This document shows positions 13,396 through 21,495 of a stretch of 33,308 nt of DNA, one piece after another; position 1 is the first letter of the stretch; every line of letters begins with the position of its first letter. The position numbers and the translations under genes are program-made. The notes beneath the pieces were generated by a model. That model had not been told where the DNA came from, did no database searches, and was given only the letters and a program-made list of their open reading frames with translations. This DNA comes from an uncultured Phycisphaera sp. (GTDB lineage Bacteria > Planctomycetota > Phycisphaerae > Phycisphaerales > SM1A02): contig CALFOM010000254.1 in the NCBI GenBank assembly GCA_937919685.1, forward strand, positions 1-33,308. Reading direction: 5' to 3'.

Positions 13396-15312
13396 TCAAT
13401 AGGCCCGGCTTTCGTCGTCTCGCCGCCAGTTCAGATAGGCGGTATTGAGGACGCGGTATCCGCCTGGAGTCGGATACTCCCCGGTGAAATACCAGTCGCC
13501 GGTGTGTCCGGGCATCGCCTGTCGGAGTCCGTCGATGTCCTGATAGACCATCTCGATGTCGCCCTTCCATTCGAGAGAATCACTCCGGATCAACATGGCG
13601 ACCCGTTCGGAGAGTTCATCCAAGGTGAACCGGTCGTAGATCATCGAGACGTGGTTCCGCATCGCGGTCGGTTCGAAGTCCACCTGCTCCTCGCACTTCG
13701 CTTCGACCTCGACCAGAAGTTCCTCCTCGCCACAATCTCGCAGCAGGGAGACGGCCGCCTCGAACGCGATGAAGCGGCCAAGTTGGCTCATGTCGATTCC
13801 GTAGCAGTCCGGGTACATGATTGGCGGTGCACTCGAGACGACCACGATTCGTCGTGGCGCCAGGCGTGCGAGCATGGTGATGATCGAATCCCGAAGGGTC
13901 GTTCCGCGAACGATGGAATCGTCGACGACCACCAGCGTGTCTTCGCTGGTCACCGTTCCGCGAGTGACGTCGTACACATGGGAGACCAGATCCCGGCGAG
14001 CCGAATCGTGGGTGATGAAGGTTCGAAGTCGCTGATCCTTGTGGGCGACTTTCTCCGAGCGTGCCCGGGTCCGGATCAGTCGATCGACGTCCTCTCTTGT
14101 CACGGTTCCGGACTGGATGCGTTTCCAGAGTTCCTCGCCGTTGCGTCGGCGGAGATTGGCGTCGATCTCCTCCCGGAGGCCGGCGAATGCCGTTTCAGCG
14201 GTGTTGGGGATGAACCCGAACACGGTATGTTCGATGTCCCAGTCGATTCTCTGAAGCACGCGCTCCGCGAGGTTGGCGCCCAGTCGCTTCCGTTCCTGAT
14301 AGATGTCACGGTCGTTGCCGCGGCTGAAGTAGACGCGTTCGAACGTGCAACGCTTGAGGGGCAGCGGTTCGGTGAACGGCGCAATGCGGATATCACCGTT
14401 TCGCTTGACTTCGAGTGCGTGGGCCGCGGGGAGCTCCTCGATCTGGTCGGGTTCGACGTTGAAGGCGGTCACGAGGGCGGCGCGTTCGCTCGCCGCCGCC
14501 ACCACGGCTTCATCGCGGTAGATGAACGCGGGTCGGATTCCCGCAGGATCGCGGCAGATCAGAAGATCGCCGTTTCCGACGAGCGAAGCGAAGACATAAC
14601 CGCCGTCGAAGCGATCCGCGGCGTTCCGCAACACCCGGACGAGATCGAGTTGATTGGAGATCGCCTCGGCGAGAGTCCGGCCTTCGAGGCCCTGGAACGA
14701 TCCCGGTCCCATCGTCGCCGCGAGTTGCTCGTGCTCGCGATCGAGGTAGTAGCCGATCTTCTCAAGCACCACTTGGGTATCGGAATCACCCACCGGATCG
14801 AGGCCGTACTCCACGAGTTCCTTGAAGAGGTGAGGTGAATTGGTGAGGTTGAAGTTCCCCGCGACCGCGAGATTCCGACTGGCGACGATGCTCTTGCGGA
14901 GGTAAGGGTGGCAGGCGTCGATCGTCCGTCCGCCATGTGTGCCGTATCGCAGGTGGCCCAACATCAACTCGCCGAGCAGCGGAATTCGTTGTTTCAATTC
15001 GGCCGCGGAGAGTCTGGCGAACTTTTCTTCGGAGATGTTCCGAAGGGGCTTCATCACGGTATCGAACAGTCTTTCGATCGGGTTCCGCTTGGCGCTTCTG
15101 AGCCGACTGATGAATCGCTCGCCGGCCGGCATGTTGAATCGAACGGATCCGATGCCGGCCCCGTCCTGCCCGCGGTTGTGCTGCTTCTCCATGAGCAGAA
15201 AGAGGCGACGAAGCCCCCAGAGCGCATCGCCTCGGTTGTCTCGATACCAGTCCAGAGGCTTCAGCAGCCTGACGACGGCAAGGCCGCATTCGTGGAGGAT
15301 CCGATCGCTCAT
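13396..15312 (-). CDS. purF: amidophosphoribosyltransferase-like protein, long form
   Basis: PurF makes phosphoribosylamine from PRPP and glutamine, the first step of purine synthesis. The 638-residue product begins MSDRILHECGLAVVRLLKPL; Cys9 is the expected Ntn nucleophile exposed after removal of a short propeptide. The glutaminase domain continues with MEKQHNRGQDGAGI, LGHLRYGTHG and GNFNLTN. The transferase domain has LICRDPAGIRP and the PRPP loop LVVVDDSIVRGTT (460-472). At over 630 residues it is longer than the usual 460-510, and has FIPNTAETAFAGL where classical PurF has a PDSG-type loop. It matches the long amidophosphoribosyltransferase-like form known from Bacteroidetes. It may be the main PurF or a paralogue; no other purine gene is nearby. 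The symbol reflects family, not proven role. A divergent gene begins 22 bp upstream. Confidence 0.85.
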   Translation of the reverse strand: MSDRILHECGLAVVRLLKPLDWYRDNRGDALWGLRRLFLLMEKQHNRGQDGAGIGSVRFNMPAGERFISRLRSAKRNPIERLFDTVMKPLRNISEEKFARLSAAELKQRIPLLGELMLGHLRYGTHGGRTIDACHPYLRKSIVASRNLAVAGNFNLTNSPHLFKELVEYGLDPVGDSDTQVVLEKIGYYLDREHEQLAATMGPGSFQGLEGRTLAEAISNQLDLVRVLRNAADRFDGGYVFASLVGNGDLLICRDPAGIRPAFIYRDEAVVAAASERAALVTAFNVEPDQIEELPAAHALEVKRNGDIRIAPFTEPLPLKRCTFERVYFSRGNDRDIYQERKRLGANLAERVLQRIDWDIEHTVFGFIPNTAETAFAGLREEIDANLRRRNGEELWKRIQSGTVTREDVDRLIRTRARSEKVAHKDQRLRTFITHDSARRDLVSHVYDVTRGTVTSEDTLVVVDDSIVRGTTLRDSIITMLARLAPRRIVVVSSAPPIMYPDCYGIDMSQLGRFIAFEAAVSLLRDCGEEELLVEVEAKCEEQVDFEPTAMRNHVSMIYDRFTLDELSERVAMLIRSDSLEWKGDIEMVYQDIDGLRQAMPGHTGDWYFTGEYPTPGGYRVLNTAYLNWRRDDESRAY

Positions 15313-15334
15313 GAAGCGAGGAAGGTAACGGGTC

Positions 15335-16216
15335 GTGAAGGTTGCTGCTGGGGATGAAGGGCACCCGCCACGTTGCCTCCGCATCTATCCTGTGGATGTG
15401 GAAGACGCGCCGGATCATCGATCGAAGCTACCGACCGACCTCGTCACGTGGACGACGCTGCTCGGGCACTGGACGGACCTCGTCAAGGCGGGCGAAGGAC
15501 TTCGCCGCGCTGCGGATTCGAACCAGGACGCGGCCAGATGGCGTGACTCGATTCCCGAGGTGATCCGCCTGCAGTCAATCACCTTCGCGCTGGGGGATCT
15601 GGATCTTCTCGACGCGTCTGATCGCGGCCTTGCCCGAGATCGTGCCCGGATCGGGATCGACGCCGCGTCTCGCATCCTGGAGTCGGTCTGGGTGGGCACG
15701 CCGATTCCCGACGCCTTGACGGAGATCGCCCAGGACGCGTCGCATTCGATTGAAACGGCGGTCTATTCGGGGCTGCGATGGTCTCGCTGGGTCGGTTCGG
15801 ATCTGCTGGAGATGCCCCAGGTCGATTTCGACGCGGCTGGAATCCGGGGGACGCTGGCCTGTGCTCAGCCAGGGACCATCCTCCAATCCGGGTCGCCGGT
15901 CGCCTGGTGGACCGAACGGGAGCCGCCCGGAGAACTCGGGGGCTCGGGTTTCGAGGTCGTTCCCGGGCCGCCGGTGCAGGTCTACCGCCGAATCGAGGAC
16001 CACGGCCAAAGGGTCTGCGACTTCGTCGCGTCGATTTTTGAGAGGTGCGAAGGGCTTCCGCTGTTGGTACCGATCTGTCTCGCGGGCGATCCGATCGGTC
16101 GGTTCACGGTCGACGCGGTGGCGTGGCGCGAACTGAACCGGGCGGCTTTCGAGTCGGCCACCGCGGACGCCGTGCTCGAATTCGACGTCGGCGTAGAACC
16201 CCCGGTTCTAGGTTGA
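15335..16216 (+). CDS. hypothetical protein, divergent from the purF-type gene
   Basis: The 293-residue product is not recognised. Translation is clearly coding, with no signal peptide or membrane segment, rich in Trp, Asp, Glu and Arg. A helical first half (LPTDLVTWTTLLGHWTDLVK ...) precedes a beta-rich second half with conserved-looking stretches such as VYSGLRWSRWVG and LPLLVPICLAGDPIGRFTVD. The GTG at 15335 has GGAAGG nine bases upstream, but leaves only 22 bp to the divergent purF start; in-frame GTGs at 15392 and 15398 would leave more room for promoters. The stop codon lies in the first copy of the ggttgatca repeat. It looks like a lineage-specific cytoplasmic protein. Confidence 0.65.
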   Translation: MKVAAGDEGHPPRCLRIYPVDVEDAPDHRSKLPTDLVTWTTLLGHWTDLVKAGEGLRRAADSNQDAARWRDSIPEVIRLQSITFALGDLDLLDASDRGLARDRARIGIDAASRILESVWVGTPIPDALTEIAQDASHSIETAVYSGLRWSRWVGSDLLEMPQVDFDAAGIRGTLACAQPGTILQSGSPVAWWTEREPPGELGGSGFEVVPGPPVQVYRRIEDHGQRVCDFVASIFERCEGLPLLVPICLAGDPIGRFTVDAVAWRELNRAAFESATADAVLEFDVGVEPPVLG

Positions 16217-16242
16217 TCAGGTTGATCAGGTTGATCAGGTTG
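16211..16242. repeat. 9-bp tandem repeat between converging genes, supplying both stop codons
   Basis: Three copies of ggttgatca and a partial fourth. The palindromic core TGATCA reads as TGA on both strands: the plus-strand gene stops at 16214-16216 in the first copy, and the minus-strand metallo-hydrolase stops at 16235-16237 in the third. Confidence 0.95.
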
Positions 16243-17155
16243 GGATGCCGGGCATCAGATCGGGATAGGGGAGCAGGTCTGGGGTGCCAGGATCGGTCGC
16301 CTTGAAGACCCTGATCGGATCGAGGGGAATATTCTGGTCCGCGATGTGGAGCCGCTCCGCGAGTTCCGCGTCCTGCTCGTTCCAGAGTTGACGAACGATC
16401 GCGGGATCGTTGCATTCGCGAGAAAGGTGGAGGAGCACGATCGCGTCGAGTCGCGAGCGATCCGTCGTCGAGCGGACGGCATCCATCGCCTCGCGATTGG
16501 AGAGGTGGCCATGGCCTCCGGTGATCCTCTCCTTGAGGAAGGGGGGGCGTTGCGATGCCGATTGGAGTCCCGGGTCGTAGTTTGATTCCACACCGATCAG
16601 ATTGCATCCGGCAAGCAGACCTCGCACCTGCGGGGTCACGCGGCCAATGTCGGTCGCCCATCCGATCGTCGTCGGAATGGGTCCGGTGCGGAGTCCAAAA
16701 CGAAGAACGGCCGATCCGTGGTCGTCATGCGGTCCGAGCGTGATGGTCACGTCCAGAAGTTCCTTCACCACGGGCACGCTTCTTCCGCCATCGGAGAGCG
16801 GGAGGAGTTGTCTTCCCGGGACGCCATGTCGGGCGAGGGCGGCATGATGACTCGGGGCCGCGAACACCGGCCAGCCTCGAGCCTCGAGAGAACGACGCCA
16901 GGTGGGCCGAAGGTGATCCGTGTCGGGGTGGGTGACGACGACGGCTCGAACATGATCGAGGTCGATGTCGGGGGCGTGGGCATCGAGACGTCGGGCGAGG
17001 GTTCGGGGGCCGATTCCCAGATCGATGCAGACATGGATCGGGCGCGGGTCGCCAGATCGCCGGAGGGTCAGAATGGAGAGATTCCCCGCAGATCCGCTGG
17101 CGATCACGCGCAGATCGACCGCGATCACGGGAGGTGGCATCCCGGTCCCGTTCAC
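16235..17155 (-). CDS. YycJ/WalJ-like metallo-beta-lactamase-fold hydrolase
   Basis: The 306-residue product has the layout of the MBL-fold family containing YycJ. It begins VIASGSAGNLSIL (17-29), typical of that group. The metal-binding loop is THPDTDHL (75-82), in which the second His of the usual HxHxDH is Asp78. Further elements are GWATDIG, the ligand-bearing ESNYDPGL, and GGHGHLSNREA, which matches the GHLSN motif of YycJ. YycJ-like enzymes are thought to be nucleases acting in DNA metabolism; with the altered metal motif the reaction here is uncertain. It starts at GTG 17155 overlapping the lpxA stop (GTGA), so it is translated in coupling with lpxA. An in-frame ATG at 17140 is a weaker alternative. 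The stop codon lies in the tandem repeat. Confidence 0.8.
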   Translation of the reverse strand: MNGTGMPPPVIAVDLRVIASGSAGNLSILTLRRSGDPRPIHVCIDLGIGPRTLARRLDAHAPDIDLDHVRAVVVTHPDTDHLRPTWRRSLEARGWPVFAAPSHHAALARHGVPGRQLLPLSDGGRSVPVVKELLDVTITLGPHDDHGSAVLRFGLRTGPIPTTIGWATDIGRVTPQVRGLLAGCNLIGVESNYDPGLQSASQRPPFLKERITGGHGHLSNREAMDAVRSTTDRSRLDAIVLLHLSRECNDPAIVRQLWNEQDAELAERLHIADQNIPLDPIRVFKATDPGTPDLLPYPDLMPGIPT

Positions 17156-17982
17156 GTGGAGTCGGTAGCCTGGAACGAAGCGTTCCGTGCCATGGTCTTG
17201 CGGCCTCGCATCGTGCAGATCGCGCGGGTCGATTTCTCGAGGAATGCCAGATACTCGTCGGCCATCGGTTGCCCGGCGTGTTCACGAAGTCGTTGGGTCG
17301 CGGCGGCCACCGTGAGGCCGCTTCGACAGAAGAGCTTGTGGGTTAGTCGGACGATGTCGATGTCCTCGTGGGTGTGCCCAGCGCGACGAAGACCGATGAG
17401 GTTGACACTGCTCGCGTTGTTCAGCAGCGTCACCATGAACCATGGAAGGACGTCGAGCGCGGTTCCTGCGGCGCCGCTGATCATCGAGCCACGGCCCATC
17501 CGGACGAATTGATGGACGCCGGCGTTGCCACCAATGATCACGTTGTTCTCGATGATGGCGTGCCCACCGAGCACGGATCCCTTGGCGAGAACGACGTGAT
17601 TGGCGACCTGGCAGTCATGCCCCGCGTGTGCCGAGTCCATGAAGAGATTGTCATCGCCGATTCTGGTCGGTTCCTTGTCGTCGATCGAACGATGGACAGA
17701 GGAATGTTCCCGAAACACGTTCCGATTCCCGATCAGCGTTCCCGGCCCTTGGGTCTTGGGGTCAAAATCAAGGGTCTGGGGCGCGACGCCGAGCGACGAG
17801 AAGGGCCAGATATCGTTGTCTTCACCGATGATCATCGGCCCCTGCATGAAGCAATGGGCTCGCAATCGGGTACCTCTGCCGATCCGGATCGCCCCCTCGA
17901 GGACGCAGTAGGGGCCGATCTCTACGTCTTCGGCGAGTTCGACGCGTGAGTCAAGAATGGCTGTGGGATGTATCCGCGACAT
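17152..17982 (-). CDS. lpxA: UDP-N-acetylglucosamine acyltransferase
   Basis: LpxA adds a 3-hydroxyacyl chain from ACP to UDP-GlcNAc, the first step of lipid A synthesis in the cytoplasm. The 276-residue product starts at ATG 17982 (MSRIHPTAILDSRVELAEDV), the normal LpxA beginning; the frame continues upstream without coding features. Left-handed beta-helix hexapeptide repeats occupy about residues 1-190. The catalytic histidine lies in SAHAGHDCQV (His122). The family motif LIGLRRAGH begins the helical C-terminal domain. Length fits LpxA (about 260-275). It argues for an outer membrane with lipid A. It is divergent from lipB and overlaps the following metallo-hydrolase by four bases. No other lpx gene is in the window. 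Confidence 0.95.
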   Translation of the reverse strand: MSRIHPTAILDSRVELAEDVEIGPYCVLEGAIRIGRGTRLRAHCFMQGPMIIGEDNDIWPFSSLGVAPQTLDFDPKTQGPGTLIGNRNVFREHSSVHRSIDDKEPTRIGDDNLFMDSAHAGHDCQVANHVVLAKGSVLGGHAIIENNVIIGGNAGVHQFVRMGRGSMISGAAGTALDVLPWFMVTLLNNASSVNLIGLRRAGHTHEDIDIVRLTHKLFCRSGLTVAAATQRLREHAGQPMADEYLAFLEKSTRAICTMRGRKTMARNASFQATDST

Positions 17983-18015
17983 GAATGAACCGGACTCTCG
18001 AAAAGAGTTCTCCAA

Positions 18016-18840
18016 ATGGGAGATGGAACCGAATACGGTACACGGATGAACCATCCGTTGCAGCCCCCAGATCAGCTCGATTTCGCGTCTGGAAGCCCCC
18101 CGGCGGATTGGCTGGAGATTCGCCGGCTCGGTCCCATCGACTATCAGAGCGGACTGGCATTGCAGAGAGAACTGCATGCACGGGTCCTCGAAGCACGTGC
18201 GGAGGGCACCCGACGCGGGTTTGTGTTGCTCCTCGAACACGATCCACCCGTGGTGACGGTCTCACGGAGGCCTGGAGCGACCGAGAACGTGCTGGCATCT
18301 CCAGAAGCGCTTGCCGCCCACGGTGTCCAACGCCACGAGACGGATCGGGGTGGGGATGTGACCTATCACGGTCCAGGCCAGCTCGTGGTGTATTCCATGG
18401 TCGATCTCAATGATCTCGGCGTCCGGATCCATGGTTGGATCAGACTTCTTGAACAAGTGTTGATCGAGGCGATCGGGATGTGCGGGTTGGTGGCGGGCCG
18501 CGATCCGGGAGCGACTGGTGTCTGGGTTGGTCGGCAGGAAGAGGATCAGGATGGCGAGGGCGGTCGGAAGATCGGGGCGATCGGCGTTCGGGTATCTCGC
18601 TGGGCGACGATGCACGGCCTCGCACTCAATGTCGATCCCGATCTATCGCACTTCGACCTTATCGTGCCGTGTGGACTCGCCGGTCGGCCGGTCACCAGCA
18701 TCGCGCAGGAATGCCGAGAAGCCGGGGTACCCTCGCCGACATTCGATTCGGTCCGAGAGGTGGTCGCGAATCGACTGATCGCCCGCCTTGAGGATCCTTC
18801 CGACTTTCGAGATCGCGCAGCGTCGGATGTAGAGGGCTGA
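18016..18840 (+). CDS. lipB: octanoyl-[acyl carrier protein] transferase
   Basis: LipB moves octanoyl from ACP to the lipoyl domains of 2-oxoacid dehydrogenases and GcvH, starting lipoate assembly. The product (274 residues from ATG 18016, or 264 from ATG 18046) shows the LipB signature RGGDVTYHGPGQLVVY at 111-126. The catalytic Lys185 lies in RKIGAIGVRVSRWATMHG and the catalytic Cys219 in LIVPCGL. The N-terminal 30 residues are poorly conserved, so the second ATG is a fair alternative. Small inverted repeats (actct-cgaaa-agagt at 17994-18008, tctcc-aaat...ggaga at 18009-18023) cover the first ATG. Only 33 bp separate it from divergent lpxA, so promoters must be compact or overlap the genes. 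No lipA lies next to it. Confidence 0.93.
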   Translation: MGDGTEYGTRMNHPLQPPDQLDFASGSPPADWLEIRRLGPIDYQSGLALQRELHARVLEARAEGTRRGFVLLLEHDPPVVTVSRRPGATENVLASPEALAAHGVQRHETDRGGDVTYHGPGQLVVYSMVDLNDLGVRIHGWIRLLEQVLIEAIGMCGLVAGRDPGATGVWVGRQEEDQDGEGGRKIGAIGVRVSRWATMHGLALNVDPDLSHFDLIVPCGLAGRPVTSIAQECREAGVPSPTFDSVREVVANRLIARLEDPSDFRDRAASDVEG

Positions 18841-18842
18841 AG

Positions 18843-18880
18843 CGATCAACCCCGATCAACCCCGATCAACCCTGATCAAT
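18843..18880. repeat. 10-bp tandem repeat filling the gap between converging genes
   Basis: cgatcaaccc occurs three times, then a diverged fourth copy tgatcaat. It fills nearly the whole 40-bp gap between the lipB stop and the stop of the OmpH-like gene. Read on the other strand the unit is gggttgatcg, sharing ggttgatc with the repeat at 16211. Confidence 0.95.
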
Positions 18881-19600
18881 TTAGAGGCCGAGTTCCGCTG
18901 AGACGGCCTCGGTGATGTCGATCGCGTCCGGGTAGCGAAGGAAGAGTCGCCGTCGCACCTGCTCGCTGGCCAGTTCCATGCTGTCGGCTTTGAACGGATC
19001 GCTGGTTGGTACGAAGCGAGTCACGATGTCGATGTTTCGCTTCTCCGCGACGATGTCCACCGCTTCGATCAGCTCCCGATATGCAACTTCGATCTGCTCC
19101 GCACCGAGTCGCTGCTGGATCGCCATTGTTCCCTTTTGCCAGGTCTGGTACTCCTGCATCATCGCCTGGAATCGGGCCTGTACTTCGGGGAACTCCGGAC
19201 TCTCCGGGGTGACGTCGACATGCTCTTCTTGAAAGTCCTTGAATTGCGCCTCGAACGTCGCGTTCTGCGTTTCGGCCGTCGCCTGAATCTCCTTGCGGTC
19301 CTCGCCGAAACGATCGCTCTCCATCAGCAGGCCAAGAAGTTTGGGCACGTTGACGGCGCCGATGCTCCAGGCTCGCGCCGTCGGGTCGTCGCCGAAGGCG
19401 AGGTCGCCGTCGTCGTCCCGCAGGGTGAGGTCACCCGACTTGCCTCGGAGGATCAGTTCGTCGGCGGGTCCGAGGGTCTCCTTCGCAGGTTCGGCGTCGT
19501 CGCCGATCGCCACCGATTCTCGGCCACCGAAATCGGCGAGCATCGCGACGGTGAGAAGGGCGAGCAGGGAATGGACGACGAGTCTCTCGTATCGGTGCAT
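18881..19600 (-). CDS. OmpH/Skp-like periplasmic chaperone
   Basis: The 239-residue product has a signal peptide (MHRYERLVVHSLLALLTVAM and following residues). A low-complexity acidic linker (GDLTLRDDDGDLAFGDDPTA) comes next, then an OmpH/Skp-type region. This starts with WSIGAVNVPKLL, continues into a long alpha-helical, coiled-coil stretch rich in Glu and Gln (KEIQATAETQNATFEAQFKD ...), and ends in a beta-capable segment NIDIVTRFVP. Skp holds unfolded outer-membrane proteins in the periplasm, and this protein may do the same. ATG 19600 is preceded by AAGGG; an upstream in-frame ATT-type start is unnecessary. It is the last gene of a minus-strand run, 86 bp after lepA, and is not beside bamA or lpxD as in many bacteria. 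Confidence 0.75.
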   Translation of the reverse strand: MHRYERLVVHSLLALLTVAMLADFGGRESVAIGDDAEPAKETLGPADELILRGKSGDLTLRDDDGDLAFGDDPTARAWSIGAVNVPKLLGLLMESDRFGEDRKEIQATAETQNATFEAQFKDFQEEHVDVTPESPEFPEVQARFQAMMQEYQTWQKGTMAIQQRLGAEQIEVAYRELIEAVDIVAEKRNIDIVTRFVPTSDPFKADSMELASEQVRRRLFLRYPDAIDITEAVSAELGL

Positions 19601-19686
19601 GGTTCTACCCTTTGGGTTCCTTCGTGTGAATACCTTCGAATCTGGCGTGATCACGGCGGACCGTCAGCGCGAGACCTCCTCGGGCA

Positions 19687-21495
19687 TCAACCTTCCTGTT
19701 CCAGGACCGCCATGAAGGCCTCCTGCGGAATGTTGACGCTTCCGATGTTCTTCATCCGCTTCTTGCCTTCCTTCTGCTTCTCGAGCAATTTCCGCTTTCG
19801 CGTGATATCGCCACCGTAGCACTTGGCGGTCACGTTCTTCCGCAACGCCTTGATGGTCTCTCGAGCGATGATTTTCCCGCCGATCGCCGCCTGCAGCGGG
19901 ATCTCGAACTGATGTCGATCGATCTGCTTCCGAAGTTTCGCCAGGATCGCCCGGCTTCGGCCTTCGGCGCCCGAGCGATGGCAGATGATGCTGAGTGCAT
20001 CGACCGGCTCTCCGTTGATGAGGATCTCGACCTTCACGAGATTCTCCACCTCGTATCCGGTGATCTCGTAGTCCATCGTGCCGTAGCCGCGGGTGATCGA
20101 CTTCAACTTGTCATAGAAGTCGTAGATGATTTCGGCGAGTGGAAGTTGGTAGTCCAGAATCTGTCGGGTCTCGCTTACGAAACGCTGGCCTCGGAAGCTC
20201 CCGCGCCGGGAGTCGGCGAGTCTCATCAGATCGCCGATGTTCTCCACTGGACAGATGATCTCGATCTTGACGATCGGCTCCCGGATTGCCTTGACGCGGG
20301 ACATGTCCGGAAGGTCCGCGGGGTTTTGGATCTCGAGGGTGCTTCCATCGTTCAGATCCACGATGTACGAGACGGTGGGAGCCGTCTGGACGATCGCGAC
20401 GCCACCCTCGCGCTCGAGTCGCTCTTGGACGATGTCCATGTGCAGCAGACCGAGGAAGCCGCAACGGAATCCGAAGCCGAGCGCTTCAGAGTGCTGGACT
20501 TCGAACGTGAAACTCGCATCGTTCAAGTGGAGCCGCTCGACGGCCTCGCGGAGGCTTTCGAAGTCGCTTCGCTTTCCGCCTTCGTCGTCTCCCGAAGACG
20601 GATAGAAATCGCAGAAGACCATCTGCTTCGGCTCTTTGTAGCCCGGCATCGGTTCGGGGGCGGGATCGTACTCCAGGGTCACGGTGTCGCCGACTCGGAC
20701 ATCGCCGAGGGTCTTGATCGCGGCGACCATGTAGCCGACCTCCGATTGTCCAAGCGTCTTGAGTTTCTGGGCGAACGGGGTGTATCGACCGAGTTCGGTG
20801 ACCGTGAAGGTCCGACCCGTTCCCATCATCCGGATCTTGTCACCGACGGAGATGGAGCCGTCGAAGACGCGGACGAAGACCACCACTCCTCGATAGTCGT
20901 CGTAGTGGCTGTCGAAGATCAGGGCCCGGAGTTTGTCTCCCATCGAAGGAGCGGGGTCGGGGAGTTTTTCGCAGATCGCGTCGAGGAGTTCCGGGATTCC
21001 CTGGCCGGTCTTCGCACTGACATAGATCGCATCTTCCGCAGGGAGGCCGAGTACATGTTCGATCTCCATCGACACCCCGTCGGGATCGGCGGCGGGCAGA
21101 TCGATCTTGTTGATCACCGGGATCAGTTCGAGGTTGTTCTCGATCGCGAGATACGCGTTCGCGACAGTCTGGGCTTGAACGCCCTGGGTGGAATCGACGA
21201 CGAGGATCGCACCCTCGCAGGCGGTGAGAGCCCGGCTGACTTCGTAGGTGAAGTCGACGTGACCCGGGGTATCAATGAAGTTGAGTTCGTAGGTCTCTCC
21301 CCGGTACTCGTGCATGACGGTGACCGCGGAACTCTTGATGGTGATGCCGCGTTCGCGCTCCAGATCCATCGAGTCGAGCATCTGCGCACGCCCCGTTCGC
21401 TCGTCGACGGCGCTGGTCGCGTGAAGGAGTCGATCCGCAAGGGTGCTCTTGCCGTGATCGATGTGGGCGATGATCGAGAAATTCCGAACCTTCAA
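19687..21495 (-). CDS. lepA: elongation factor 4 (LepA), ribosome-associated GTPase
   Basis: LepA/EF4 is a translational GTPase that acts on the ribosome and is implicated in subunit assembly and back-translocation. The 602-residue product has the G1 loop AHIDHGKST (residues 10-18), the switch region ERERGITIKSSAV, G3 FIDTPGHVDF and G4 NKIDLP. The LepA-specific C-terminal domain follows, with TRKRKLLEKQKEGKKRM near the end. Length is that of the family. The start is TTG: TTGA overlaps the stop codon of the zinc-ribbon membrane protein gene, and the sequence MKVRNFSIIAHIDHGK matches LepA N-termini. This points to translational coupling. In many bacteria lepA is followed by lepB; here it is followed by the OmpH-like gene. 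Confidence 0.97.
   Translation of the reverse strand: MKVRNFSIIAHIDHGKSTLADRLLHATSAVDERTGRAQMLDSMDLERERGITIKSSAVTVMHEYRGETYELNFIDTPGHVDFTYEVSRALTACEGAILVVDSTQGVQAQTVANAYLAIENNLELIPVINKIDLPAADPDGVSMEIEHVLGLPAEDAIYVSAKTGQGIPELLDAICEKLPDPAPSMGDKLRALIFDSHYDDYRGVVVFVRVFDGSISVGDKIRMMGTGRTFTVTELGRYTPFAQKLKTLGQSEVGYMVAAIKTLGDVRVGDTVTLEYDPAPEPMPGYKEPKQMVFCDFYPSSGDDEGGKRSDFESLREAVERLHLNDASFTFEVQHSEALGFGFRCGFLGLLHMDIVQERLEREGGVAIVQTAPTVSYIVDLNDGSTLEIQNPADLPDMSRVKAIREPIVKIEIICPVENIGDLMRLADSRRGSFRGQRFVSETRQILDYQLPLAEIIYDFYDKLKSITRGYGTMDYEITGYEVENLVKVEILINGEPVDALSIICHRSGAEGRSRAILAKLRKQIDRHQFEIPLQAAIGGKIIARETIKALRKNVTAKCYGGDITRKRKLLEKQKEGKKRMKNIGSVNIPQEAFMAVLEQEG

Noticed and set aside
13345-14838. 497-codon plus-strand ORF opposite the purF-type gene
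   Set aside because: It mirrors the codon pattern of the sense gene, with no recognisable domain.
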